From an uncultured Leuconostoc sp. (GTDB lineage: Bacteria > Bacillota > Bacilli > Lactobacillales > Lactobacillaceae), in NCBI GenBank assembly GCA_900554745.1, contig USIU01000065.1:1-6829 (forward strand): a DNA stretch of 6,829 bases, given 5' to 3'. Under the pieces are notes generated by a model, which saw only the letters and a list, made by a program, of their open reading frames with translations, had not been told where the DNA came from and did no database searches. Both the position numbers and the translations under genes were made by a program. Positions 1-6,322 of this stretch are shown here, piece after piece (within the stretch, counting starts at the first letter, position 1; every line of letters begins with the position of its first letter).

Positions 1-255
1 TTTGAGGGTATCTGCTAAACTTTCCCCTTTTGACATCGAACTGGTTTGTGGATCGAGCACAATCTGATGATAACCTAGTTTATTTTCGGCCATCTGAAAA
101 CTCGTATGCGTACGCGTTGAATTTTCAAAAAAGAGATTGGCAACCGTGAACGGTGTCTGTGTTGGCGAAGCACCCGCTTTTAAGGCTAATGCTCGTTGCA
201 CTAACTTTAGCACATCACCACGATCGAGTGCATTTATATTCAGAAAATTTCGCAT
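1..255 (-). CDS. pyrB: Aspartate carbamoyltransferase, catalytic chain (N-terminal 85 residues, cut by window edge)
   Basis: This is the start of aspartate transcarbamoylase, which joins carbamoyl phosphate to L-aspartate in the committed step of cytoplasmic pyrimidine synthesis. The fragment begins MRNFLNINALD and contains FFENSTRTHTSF at residues 42-53. Its S-T-R-T segment is the family's carbamoyl-phosphate-binding motif. The SMSKGESL segment at residues 74-80 holds Lys76, which matches the conserved active-site lysine of the 80s loop. The ATG at 253-255 is chosen because AGAGG (262-266) lies 6 bases upstream and the first conserved block follows at the usual distance. It is preceded by its own promoter and a PyrR-type attenuator, so it is probably the first gene of a pyr operon; no pyrR gene precedes it here. 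The C-terminal three quarters lie outside the window. The identification is firm; operon content beyond the edge is inferred. Confidence 0.95.
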   Translation of the reverse strand, partial: MRNFLNINALDRGDVLKLVQRALALKAGASPTQTPFTVANLFFENSTRTHTSFQMAENKLGYHQIVLDPQTSSMSKGESLADTLK

Positions 256-270
256 AATACCCCTCTTTAT

Positions 271-305
271 ACAAAAACCGCGCAAGTCCATAGACTTACG
301 CGGTT
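271..305 (-). terminator. Intrinsic terminator of the pyr attenuator
   Basis: On the minus strand a 13-bp stem (276-288 with 293-305, including one G-U pair) has a 4-base loop and is followed by UUUUUGU. It ends 15 bases before the pyrB start codon. Because the upstream lepB gene has no terminator of its own, this structure may also end read-through transcripts from the argS-lepB operon. Confidence 0.9.
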
Positions 306-386
306 CTAGAAAATTACGGTCATTAGTATAGACTACGACCCCGAGTATCTAAATGCCTTGCAAGTCTCTCTGGACTTAATTAAAGG
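271..386 (-). promoter_or_regulatory. PyrR-binding pyr attenuator leader (binding hairpin, antiterminator, terminator)
   Basis: The minus-strand RNA carries AGUCCAGAGAGACUUGCAAGG (356-376), a close match to the known PyrR-binding loop. AAGUC/GACUU forms a 5-bp stem with a CAGAGA loop, and CCUU/AAGG can close the base. The alternative antiterminator is visible: AGUCCA (371-376) and AGACUU (362-367) are exactly complementary to UGGACU (285-290) and AAGUCU (292-297) in the 5' arm of the terminator. By the established mechanism, UMP/UTP-loaded PyrR would stabilise the binding hairpin, block the antiterminator and let the terminator form. A further GGUC/GACC hairpin (318-340) fills the interval. 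Confidence 0.9.
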
Positions 387-402
387 TTTTATCGTTTCAC
401 AT

Positions 403-431
403 ATAGTAGCATTTTTTTAACCTAGTTGCAA
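403..431 (-). promoter_or_regulatory. Sigma-A-type promoter of the pyr operon
   Basis: The minus strand has TTGCAA (426-431) as the -35 box, a 17-base spacer, and TACTAT (403-408) as the -10 box, preceded by TG one base away (extended -10). Transcription should begin near 396-397, about 10 bases before the base of the PyrR-binding hairpin. The promoter lies immediately downstream of the lepB stop codon. Confidence 0.75.
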
Positions 432-434
432 ATG

Positions 435-1067
435 TTATTTTGCAAAGAAATGCTTATTTTGTTGGTTGACGTTAGCTTTAGCCGTTTGATTTGAATTCCA
501 GAATGGAACAATTACCTTACCTTCGATGTGCTTAGCATCAACGAATCCAAAGTAACGCCCATCGTTAGAAACTGAACGGTGATCACCCATCACAAAGTAT
601 TCTCCAGCAGGCACTTTTACCTTGTTGCGATCCTTCTTTTGCCACAAATCACTGGCTGAGAGACTCGCTAATGACCAATTATTACCAAAAGACATCTCTG
701 TGCCTTCGGTGCGTTCATTAATGCCAATAAAGTCTTGGTTAACCTGTTTACCGTTCACATAAAGATTTGAGTCCTTATATGAGACCGTGTCACCCGGCAC
801 ACCAATAATGCGTTTTACATAATCTTTTTCACCCGGACGAATTCTTGGATCTTCTTGCCGGGCATCAAAAACAACGACGTCACCTCGTTGATATTTAGCA
901 ATTTTATTCAAAATCACCAACTCGTTATTTTGCAAATTGGGCGTCATCGACGGACCACTGACATGAACAAACGTAAATAGAAACGTGCGAATCAAGATGA
1001 CAATAATTAACGCTGAACCGATTGGCACAAGCCATTCCTTGAAAAACGCAAAAAACTTCTTTAACAT
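435..1067 (-). CDS. lepB: Signal peptidase I (type I leader peptidase)
   Basis: This membrane-bound serine protease cuts signal peptides from secreted preproteins on the outer face of the cytoplasmic membrane. The 210-residue protein has one N-terminal membrane anchor (about residues 13-33), typical of Gram-positive P-type SPases. The catalytic serine is Ser40 in SGPSM. The Lys/Ser dyad partner is Lys85 in YVKRIIGVPGD. Box E reads GDHRSVSNDGRYFG at 161-174; relative to the familiar GDNRxxSxDSR, Asn is His and the second Ser is Gly. Ser167, Asp169 and Arg171, at the more critical positions, are kept, so the enzyme should be active. An AAAGAGGAAA ribosome binding site lies just upstream of the ATG. 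It is the last gene before the pyr promoter and follows a YheA-like gene by 51 bases. No terminator is visible after its stop. Many relatives carry more than one SPase I, so this may be one of several. Confidence 0.96.
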   Translation of the reverse strand: MLKKFFAFFKEWLVPIGSALIIVILIRTFLFTFVHVSGPSMTPNLQNNELVILNKIAKYQRGDVVVFDARQEDPRIRPGEKDYVKRIIGVPGDTVSYKDSNLYVNGKQVNQDFIGINERTEGTEMSFGNNWSLASLSASDLWQKKDRNKVKVPAGEYFVMGDHRSVSNDGRYFGFVDAKHIEGKVIVPFWNSNQTAKANVNQQNKHFFAK

Positions 1068-1086
1068 TATTTTCCTCTTTCATGAC

Positions 1087-1110
1087 AAAGTATGCCATCT
1101 GGCCTACTTT
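1087..1110 (-). other. Intercistronic hairpin between the YheA-like gene and lepB
   Basis: AAAGTA/TACTTT (6 bp), one mismatch and GCC/GGC (3 bp) close an ATCT loop, beginning 8 bases after the upstream stop codon. No U-run follows, so it is a poor intrinsic terminator. It could stabilise or mark a processing point in the polycistronic mRNA, or partly lower lepB expression. Function is inference. Confidence 0.45.
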
Positions 1111-1118
1111 GCTGTAAT

Positions 1119-1472
1119 TTAGCGACGCAAAGCTGCGTAGGCATCTGCCACTGGCTTTGTGACAATATCATTTAATTCAGTCAACAATGTGTTCAACGCC
1201 TGTTCGGCAGCCAACAACGCCGTGATTGTCTCATTTTTTTGCACTTTGTCAGCAACAGCATTCCATTCTTTTTCTTGTTCTGCTGTTGGTTGTTGTTGTG
1301 TTTGCATCATTTGTTGTACAGCCATTTGAATGTCTTGGAATTGATCAAACAATGCCTTAGCTTCTGCATCAGCCTGGATAGCATCAAATGCGGCTTGCCA
1401 AGCTGTGTATTGTGGTGTTGTCTTCAAAACTTTGGCCATTTCGTTGGCGTTATCATAAATATTAACTGTCAT
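1119..1472 (-). CDS. YheA/YmcA/YlbF-family protein (UPF0342-like)
   Basis: This is a small, soluble, mostly alpha-helical protein of 117 residues with no signal peptide or membrane segment. The start MTVNIYDNANEMAK, the central helices rich in Glu, Gln and Ala, and the C-terminal LNDIVTKPVADAY segment resemble Bacillus subtilis YheA, which has the same length. YlbF and YmcA of this superfamily work with YaaT to steer RNase Y and affect competence, sporulation and biofilm formation. The YheA branch itself has no settled function, so a role in RNA turnover here is only suggestive. A QQMMQTQQQPTAEQEKE stretch near residues 53-69 is glutamine-rich and probably a loop between helices. The ATG is supported by AGCAGG 8 bases upstream. 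It lies 42 bases after the PBP gene and 51 bases before lepB, consistent with co-transcription. Confidence 0.85.
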   Translation of the reverse strand: MTVNIYDNANEMAKVLKTTPQYTAWQAAFDAIQADAEAKALFDQFQDIQMAVQQMMQTQQQPTAEQEKEWNAVADKVQKNETITALLAAEQALNTLLTELNDIVTKPVADAYAALRR

Positions 1473-1514
1473 ATCATTATCCTGCTTACTTTCTATTTTT
1501 GCAACTTAAAGTGA

Positions 1515-3587
1515 TTATTGGCCACCAAAGAGGCCTTTAACTGCTTGCCAGGCTTTACCAGCCCCATTAACCGCCTGATTGACCCCATTGGAGAAATCAG
1601 ACCCCAAACGGCCCCAATCGATGCCCTGACTCGTCTGATTACTATCATCTGACGTGCTATTAGGGTTCGTGACTGAGAAGTTTGTCTCAGGGGTATTTGG
1701 CAAAATTTGTTGGAGTGAATACTTCACCAATGGGCCCATTGTTGCTGTGAGACCCAATGGCAAACTATTATCTTTGTTCTTCGTATCTAAGCCCATCCAG
1801 TAGGCAGATACCACATCTTTGGTATAGGCAAGCGCCCATGAATCCTTAGACGATTGCGCATTTTGCGTATCATTAGAATTTTCAGTGGTGCCTGTCTTAC
1901 CTGCAATGGTGTAGCCGCGGGGCGCCGCGCCTAAACCAGTCCCATTCGTATAAGTCCCAAGCATCATCCGTGTCATATTATCGGCAACCCGTGAACTGAT
2001 GACACGTGTTTGCTTGGCCTTTGGTTGTGACACAATCACTTTACCCGTGGCATCGACAATTTTGGTAATAAAGTGTGCATCACTCATCACCCCATCATTG
2101 GCAAACGCGGTATAAGCTTGTGCCATTTGAATCGGTGACACCCCAGTCGTCAAACCACCCAAGGCTAACGACAAATTCTTATCTTTCTCAGTTAACGGCA
2201 AACCAAACTTTTTTGCACTCGCATAACCCGCATTGACGCCGATTTTATTGAGTAAGTAAACGGCCGGCACATTATACGAGTGCGCTAAGGCTGAATACAT
2301 TGGCACATCTGCTGTTTGCACGTCTAAGGCGTTATGCACTGAATAATTATTCGTGCCAAACGTCCGTGTCGTATTTGGCAACATAGTATCAATACTATAA
2401 CCACGTTCTAAAGCTGGTGCATAAACCGCAATAGGTTTAATCGCTGAGCCAGGTGAGAGTCTTGACTGGGTCGCATAATTGAATCCCCGGAAGGTGTGCG
2501 TGGCCTCGCGCGCACCAACGACAGCACGTACGCCACCAGTCTTGGCATTGAGAATCACACTGGCGGCCTGAGCGTCGGTATTGTAATTAAACATGGCCGG
2601 ATTATCAAAATCCGTTTGCAAATGCTTTTGATCTTGCTGGTTTAACGTCGTATAAATCTTATACCCGCGATTCATGACATCCGTTTCAGTCAAACCATAC
2701 GTTTGAATCGCTTCGTTGATAACGGCATCAAAGAACCATGGATAACGATAATTATTTTGACTGTTATACGTGTCGTGTAACGTCATTGGGGCCGCTTTGG
2801 CTAACTTGTATTCTGATTCAGATAACTTTTTATTGGCAACCATCGTGCCCAATACGACATTACGCCGATCAAGGGCTGCTTGTGGATGGTCAATTGGATT
2901 ATACAATGCCGGACTTGGCAACATCGCCGTTAAAGTAGCTGCTTGTGAGGTAGTTAAGTCACGCGCATGGACGCCAAAATACTTTTGTGCGGCATCTTCG
3001 ACGCCCCAAACCCCATGACCAAACCAAGCATTATTGAGATACATGGTTAAAATCTGGTTTTTGGTATACACCTGCTCAACTTGCATCGACAGGAAAATTT
3101 CTTTGGCCTTACGCGTCATCGTTTGCTCTTGCGTCAGGTAAGCATTTTTCACTAACTGCTGCGTTAGCGTTGAGCCACCACCAGCAATCGCTGACGAACC
3201 CGTCAATTTATTCTTCAGGTTGAGAACAGCAGCACGCAAAATACCCTTAATTGAGAACCCGTGCTCCTTGTAGAAATTACGGTCTTCACTCGATATCACG
3301 GCATCACGCATATTTTGCGAAATATTGTCATAACTGACGTAAGTACCTTTTTGCGAATACAGTTCGCCCGCTTTATCCCCCGCATCATCATACACAGCAG
3401 TGGTTTGCGCCAAGGTTGCTTGCAAGTTTTGCACATGAGCTGTCTTGGCGAGCACGACGAGATACACACTCATGAGCAGAAAACCAGTTAAAAAGATGAC
3501 CACCAATAACCGCCACAGCTGCCAACGTTGGGCAACTGGCCCAACCTTATCACGTATTTTCTGAATCAATTGCTTCAACGCCTTCAT
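1515..3587 (-). CDS. pbp2A: Class A penicillin-binding protein (bifunctional transglycosylase/transpeptidase, PBP2a-like)
   Basis: This enzyme polymerises lipid II into glycan strands and cross-links them, working outside the membrane. The 690-residue protein has a short basic cytoplasmic tail, one membrane anchor (about 27-47), a GT51 domain (about 75-250) and a transpeptidase domain (about 335-630). GT51 marks are EDRNFYKEHG (catalytic Glu101), GGSTLTQQLVKN (138-148), RKAKE (159-163) and the second glutamate Glu171 before YTKNQILTMYLN. Transpeptidase marks are SAIK with nucleophile Ser381, SYN (437-439) and KTGT (564-567). All key residues are intact. The tail after about 630 is rich in Ser, Asn and Thr. 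The ATG lies 3 bases after the argR stop. Its weak SD (TAGGT, 3594-3598) is inside the end of argR, suggesting translational coupling. The symbol rests on overall resemblance; another class A PBP name is possible. Confidence 0.94.
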   Translation of the reverse strand: MKALKQLIQKIRDKVGPVAQRWQLWRLLVVIFLTGFLLMSVYLVVLAKTAHVQNLQATLAQTTAVYDDAGDKAGELYSQKGTYVSYDNISQNMRDAVISSEDRNFYKEHGFSIKGILRAAVLNLKNKLTGSSAIAGGGSTLTQQLVKNAYLTQEQTMTRKAKEIFLSMQVEQVYTKNQILTMYLNNAWFGHGVWGVEDAAQKYFGVHARDLTTSQAATLTAMLPSPALYNPIDHPQAALDRRNVVLGTMVANKKLSESEYKLAKAAPMTLHDTYNSQNNYRYPWFFDAVINEAIQTYGLTETDVMNRGYKIYTTLNQQDQKHLQTDFDNPAMFNYNTDAQAASVILNAKTGGVRAVVGAREATHTFRGFNYATQSRLSPGSAIKPIAVYAPALERGYSIDTMLPNTTRTFGTNNYSVHNALDVQTADVPMYSALAHSYNVPAVYLLNKIGVNAGYASAKKFGLPLTEKDKNLSLALGGLTTGVSPIQMAQAYTAFANDGVMSDAHFITKIVDATGKVIVSQPKAKQTRVISSRVADNMTRMMLGTYTNGTGLGAAPRGYTIAGKTGTTENSNDTQNAQSSKDSWALAYTKDVVSAYWMGLDTKNKDNSLPLGLTATMGPLVKYSLQQILPNTPETNFSVTNPNSTSDDSNQTSQGIDWGRLGSDFSNGVNQAVNGAGKAWQAVKGLFGGQ

Positions 3588-3590
3588 ACT

Positions 3591-4061
3591 TTAACCTATC
3601 AAAGCTGACCAACGCGCTGTCAGCACTTCGGCACTTGCATCATCTGGACTGGTAACATAAATGGTGTCAAAACCAGCCAATGTCGCCACAACTTCTGGCA
3701 GATGAGCATCGTCAATAATCCCTGCAACAGCGTTGCCACTTGAATCAGTTGTTTTAATAATCGTCATAAATTGCACACGCGTAACAGATAGGGCATATTC
3801 AGCAATGGCCGAGTCCACAGCATTGGCTGTCACCGGTGCGCCCGCCTGATCCGCATCTGTCGACAATTGTTGATACCGTAATTGACCATCAATATCTTTA
3901 ATGCGCACAATGCCTAACGCCCGAATATCACGAGAAATCGTTGTCTGCGTCGTTTCAACTTGATTTTTCAATAACTCACTGAGTAAATCTTCTTGGCTCG
4001 TAATCACTTGATTTTGAATAATCTCCAGAATCAACGCCTGCCGTTGTTGTTTTGAAATCAT
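3591..4061 (-). CDS. argR: Arginine repressor (ArgR/AhrC family)
   Basis: This is a transcription factor that, as a hexamer with arginine, usually represses arginine synthesis and activates arginine breakdown genes. The 156-residue protein has the N-terminal winged helix-turn-helix with QTTISRDIRALG at 39-50; the Ser43-Arg44 pair is the conserved operator-contacting SR. The C-terminal oligomerisation domain (about 80-151) contains IIKTTDSSGNA and ATLAGFDTIYV. The usual motif there is GTIAGDDT, whose two aspartates contact arginine. Here the first is Phe131 and only Asp132 remains, so arginine response may be weakened or depend on a partner. Lactic acid bacteria often carry two ArgR paralogues, and this may be the diverged one. 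The start is backed by AGGAG (4068-4072), 6 bases upstream. It lies 60 bases after argS, inside the T-box-controlled unit. No clear ARG box was recognised in the window. Confidence 0.93.
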   Translation of the reverse strand: MISKQQRQALILEIIQNQVITSQEDLLSELLKNQVETTQTTISRDIRALGIVRIKDIDGQLRYQQLSTDADQAGAPVTANAVDSAIAEYALSVTRVQFMTIIKTTDSSGNAVAGIIDDAHLPEVVATLAGFDTIYVTSPDDASAEVLTARWSALIG

Positions 4062-4121
4062 ACTTTTCTCCTACATGAGAATCACTGCTGCCAACTGCAA
4101 ATACAGCCCCGCAATACCTGG

Positions 4122-5813
4122 TTACATTTCTTCTGGGGCTTTGACACCTAGCAAACGTAAGCTTTCGGTCAACACAATTGTCACGGCTTCAACCAAGGCC
4201 AAACGTGCTTGCAATTGGTCATCAGCTGTCAAAATCTTTGAGTTGGCATAGTACTTATTAAAGGCGCGTGATAGCGTCAACGCATACTTGGCAATGATGC
4301 TAGCTTCGCGTTGTTGCCAAGCACGTTGCACTGTCGCTGGGAAGCTGTTCAAGGTCGTGATAATATCCCAAGTCATTGGATCATCAAGCGTTACGGCATC
4401 CAAGCTCACTGATACCGGTGCTTTACGCAAGATTGACTTCGCACGAGCATTAGTATATTGCACATATGGTCCCGTGTCGCCTTCAAAACGGACTACTTCT
4501 TCCAAATTAAAGTCAAAGTTGTTGGTGCGGTCATTCATCAAATCATGGAAGACCACGGCACCTGCACCGACTTGTTCGGCAACTGTTTCTTTGTTTTCAA
4601 GGGTTGGGTTCTTTTCTTGAATTTGCTTCAAGGCCAAATCATGCGCATCATTCAACACATCCTTCAACAAGACCACATCACCCTTACGGGTTGACATCTT
4701 CTTACCATTGAATGTAATCAACCCAAAGGAAATGTGTTCCACATCATCGGCCCACGCAAAGCCCATCAATGACAAGACAGCTTTCATTTGCACAAAGTGT
4801 TCACGTTGTTCACCACCCACCACATACAGTGACTTGGCAAAATCATACGTTTCCTTACGATAAACCGCTGCAGCCAAATCACGGGTCATGTACAAGGTCG
4901 CCCCATCGGTACGCTTAATCATCGCAGGCGTCAAGTTGGGGTTAATCTCTGACAAATCAACAATTTGGGCACCTTGGGATGTGACCAACAAGTCTTTTTC
5001 AGTCAAGTGATCCACGACTTTGTCCATCTTGTCGTTGTAGAACGCTTCGCCGTTAAATGAATCAAAGCTAATATCTAAGCGATCATAGATTTCTGTAAAT
5101 TCTTTGAGGGATTCTTCACGGAACCACGCCCACAGTGCCAAAGCTTCTTCATCACCGTCTTCTAACTTTTTAAACCAAGCACGACCTTCATCATTCAAAC
5201 TGTCATCAGCCTTGGCCTTTTCATGGAATTCCACGTAATAACGTAGCAACGTTGCAATCGGATCCGCTTTCACTTCATCTTCTGATCCCCACGTCTTGTA
5301 GGCGTAGATCAACTTACCAAATTGTGTGCCCCAATCGCCCAAATGGTTAATTTTGATGGGTTGGTAACCATTTTTAGCCGTGATATTGGCCAGCGCATTC
5401 CCAATCACTGTTGAGCGCAAGTGGCCCATTGACATCGGCTTGGCGATGTTAGGAGAAGACATATCAATCGTTACATTGGCGCCTTGACCATCGGTGTTGT
5501 TCCCATAATCCGCCTGTAAAGTCAAAATTGTTTGCAACGTCTCACGTGATGTCGCCACTTTATCCAAGAAGAAATTCACATAAGGACCAGTTGCGACAAC
5601 TTTTTCAAAACCAGTTTGGTCAATTTCTGCGACAATATTGGCCGCAATTTGTTGTGGCGCTTGCCGCAAAACTTTCGCTAACGTAAACGTTGGAAAGGCA
5701 ACATCCCCTAATTCTGATGACTTTGGTGCTTCTAATTTTTCAGCAATTTCTGATGCTGTTAAATCTGTCAACACTGCTGCTAGTGCTGTGACAACTTGTG
5801 TGTTATCTGCCAT
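4122..5813 (-). CDS. argS: Arginyl-tRNA synthetase
   Basis: This is the cytoplasmic class I synthetase that charges tRNA-Arg with arginine, using ATP. The 563-residue length is normal for a Gram-positive ArgRS. Order of parts: N-terminal tRNA-contact domain (about 1-85); Rossmann catalytic core with SSPNIAKPMSMGHLRST at 119-135, whose SMGH replaces the HIGH signature as often seen in this branch; KMSTRKG at 372-378; and a C-terminal DALR anticodon-binding domain starting near GPYVQYTNARAKSILRK (about 448-464) and ending LLGVKAPEEM. All signatures are intact. The ATG is supported by AAGGA (5823-5827), 9 bases upstream. A T-box leader with a strong terminator lies directly upstream, so expression should rise when uncharged tRNA-Arg accumulates. 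After the TAA stop the same frame stays open for 16 more codons to a TAG, probably by chance. Confidence 0.98.
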   Translation of the reverse strand: MADNTQVVTALAAVLTDLTASEIAEKLEAPKSSELGDVAFPTFTLAKVLRQAPQQIAANIVAEIDQTGFEKVVATGPYVNFFLDKVATSRETLQTILTLQADYGNNTDGQGANVTIDMSSPNIAKPMSMGHLRSTVIGNALANITAKNGYQPIKINHLGDWGTQFGKLIYAYKTWGSEDEVKADPIATLLRYYVEFHEKAKADDSLNDEGRAWFKKLEDGDEEALALWAWFREESLKEFTEIYDRLDISFDSFNGEAFYNDKMDKVVDHLTEKDLLVTSQGAQIVDLSEINPNLTPAMIKRTDGATLYMTRDLAAAVYRKETYDFAKSLYVVGGEQREHFVQMKAVLSLMGFAWADDVEHISFGLITFNGKKMSTRKGDVVLLKDVLNDAHDLALKQIQEKNPTLENKETVAEQVGAGAVVFHDLMNDRTNNFDFNLEEVVRFEGDTGPYVQYTNARAKSILRKAPVSVSLDAVTLDDPMTWDIITTLNSFPATVQRAWQQREASIIAKYALTLSRAFNKYYANSKILTADDQLQARLALVEAVTIVLTESLRLLGVKAPEEM

Positions 5814-5843
5814 GTCTCTATATCCTTTTTTATATTAGTTTTT

Positions 5844-5849
5844 ATTATA
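5844..5849 (-). promoter_or_regulatory. Possible -10 box between the T-box terminator and argS
   Basis: A perfect TATAAT lies downstream of the T-box terminator and 30 bases before the argS start, in AT-rich DNA. No acceptable -35 box and no extended -10 TG was found at the right distance. It could allow a low T-box-independent level of argS transcription, but it may simply be an AT-rich coincidence. Confidence 0.2.
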
Positions 5850-5866
5850 CCGTATTTTTTGCCCGC

Positions 5867-5909
5867 AAAATAAAAACTCGTCTCTTGCTGTATGACAAGA
5901 GACGAGTTT
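5867..5909 (-). terminator. Intrinsic terminator of the argS T-box
   Basis: A perfect 14-bp stem (5874-5887 with 5896-5909) has an 8-base loop and is followed by UUUUUAUUUU. Its 5' arm contains ACUCGUCUCU, which is also the 3' arm of the competing antiterminator. Termination and T-box antitermination are therefore mutually exclusive. Confidence 0.95.
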
Positions 5910-6043
5910 ACACCCGCGGTACCACTCTAATAGCTTTCGCCGCTCAATATCTGATTGTTTGACTCCAAATACGCGCCGTTTCCTTCATTGTCTGACTCAC
6001 ACCCACTCAGACTCGCTGGTAATGAATTACCGAAACATCTTTA
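5896..6043 (-). promoter_or_regulatory. T-box riboswitch controlling argS (arginine-specific)
   Basis: The minus-strand RNA contains the T-box sequence AGAGUGGUACCGCGGGU (5912-5928). Its UGGU bulge can pair with the ACCA end of uncharged tRNA. The antiterminator forms from AGAG and GCGGGU pairing with ACUCGUCUCU. A Stem I candidate is UUCAUU (6021-6026)/AAUGAA (5984-5989) stacked on GUCUGA/UCAGAC. It has a 5' bulge containing AGCGA and a GUGGGUGUGAG loop that resembles the conserved distal T-box elements. Overlapping arginine codons CGG (5976-5978), CGC (5973-5975) and CGU (5971-5973) lie where the specifier is expected, after GGAAA; CGG fits the drawn internal loop best. The base of Stem I may pair AAAGAUGU (6035-6042) with GCGUAUUU (5967-5974). 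The T-box and antiterminator are seen directly; Stem I details and the specifier are inferred. Confidence 0.9.
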
Positions 6044-6322
6044 TTCTTCAACGTCAGCCTCAGTCTTTTTAGGTGCTGGGGCATGCTTAATTACTTCAAT
6101 TTCATCCATTCGGACCACTGCGCGATGATTCATTTCATTAACAGTGGGTTGGTCAGCTGGATCATTTTCCGTGATCTCAACTAACAATGAATTTTCATAA
6201 ACTTTTTCAACTTGTCCAGTAAATGGCTTTTCCAAATTACCATAAGCTGGTGCGAGTAAAATGTCGCCAATATGATACTTAGAGGCCTTGTTTTCTTCTT
6301 CGTCTGCCATGTTTGTCAGCAT
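6041..6322 (-). CDS. Small DUF2187-like protein of unknown function
   Basis: This 93-residue soluble acidic protein has no signal peptide or membrane segment. Residues about 16-50 (YHIGDILLAP...FTGQVEKVYENSLLVEI) and NHRAVV (65-70) resemble the DUF2187 pattern (GDIVxF...G.VEKV.ENSVIVDLT...VVNH), which includes Bacillus YkvS. This looks like a small beta-barrel fold; its role is unknown. The C-terminal APAPKKTEADVEE is charged and probably disordered. Two starts are possible: ATG at 6322, or ATG at 6310 (Met5), which gives MADEEENKASKY and fits how such proteins usually begin. Neither has a nearby ribosome binding site; the nearest good SD is about 83-95 bases upstream at 6405-6410. A 27-codon upstream ORF overlaps the first ATG, and a structured leader lies between. 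Its stop codon abuts the argS T-box, so the gene is upstream of, and not controlled by, that T-box. Confidence 0.75.
   Translation of the reverse strand: MLTNMADEEENKASKYHIGDILLAPAYGNLEKPFTGQVEKVYENSLLVEITENDPADQPTVNEMNHRAVVRMDEIEVIKHAPAPKKTEADVEE

Noticed and set aside
161..174. lepB box E change of the second Ser to Gly and Asn to His as a sign of an inactive signal peptidase (protein residues 161-174)
   Set aside because: Ser40, Lys85 and the more critical box E residues Ser167, Asp169 and Arg171 are all present, so loss of activity is not supported.
1476..1504. TTGCAA - 17 bases - GATAAT on the minus strand before the YheA-like gene
   Set aside because: Transcription would begin at or inside the start codon and exclude the SD, which lies in the spacer. 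It would make a leaderless mRNA although a usable SD exists, so coincidence is more likely.
3640..3680. Consensus-like TTGACA inside argR as a possible -35 for pbp2A
   Set aside because: No acceptable -10 box lies 16-18 bases downstream; the hexamer is explained by coding sequence.
4288..4694. Plus-strand open frames opposite argS, and similar ones opposite the PBP gene
   Set aside because: They lie antisense to strongly conserved coding sequence, encode no recognisable domain, and have no sensible operon setting; they are shadows of the minus-strand genes.
6020..6043. Promoter for the T-box just upstream of Stem I (TTGAAG near the end of the DUF2187-like gene with a -10 near TAATTC or TAAAGA)
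   Set aside because: Either the -10 match is very poor or the spacing is wrong; the promoter at 6432-6460 is far better.
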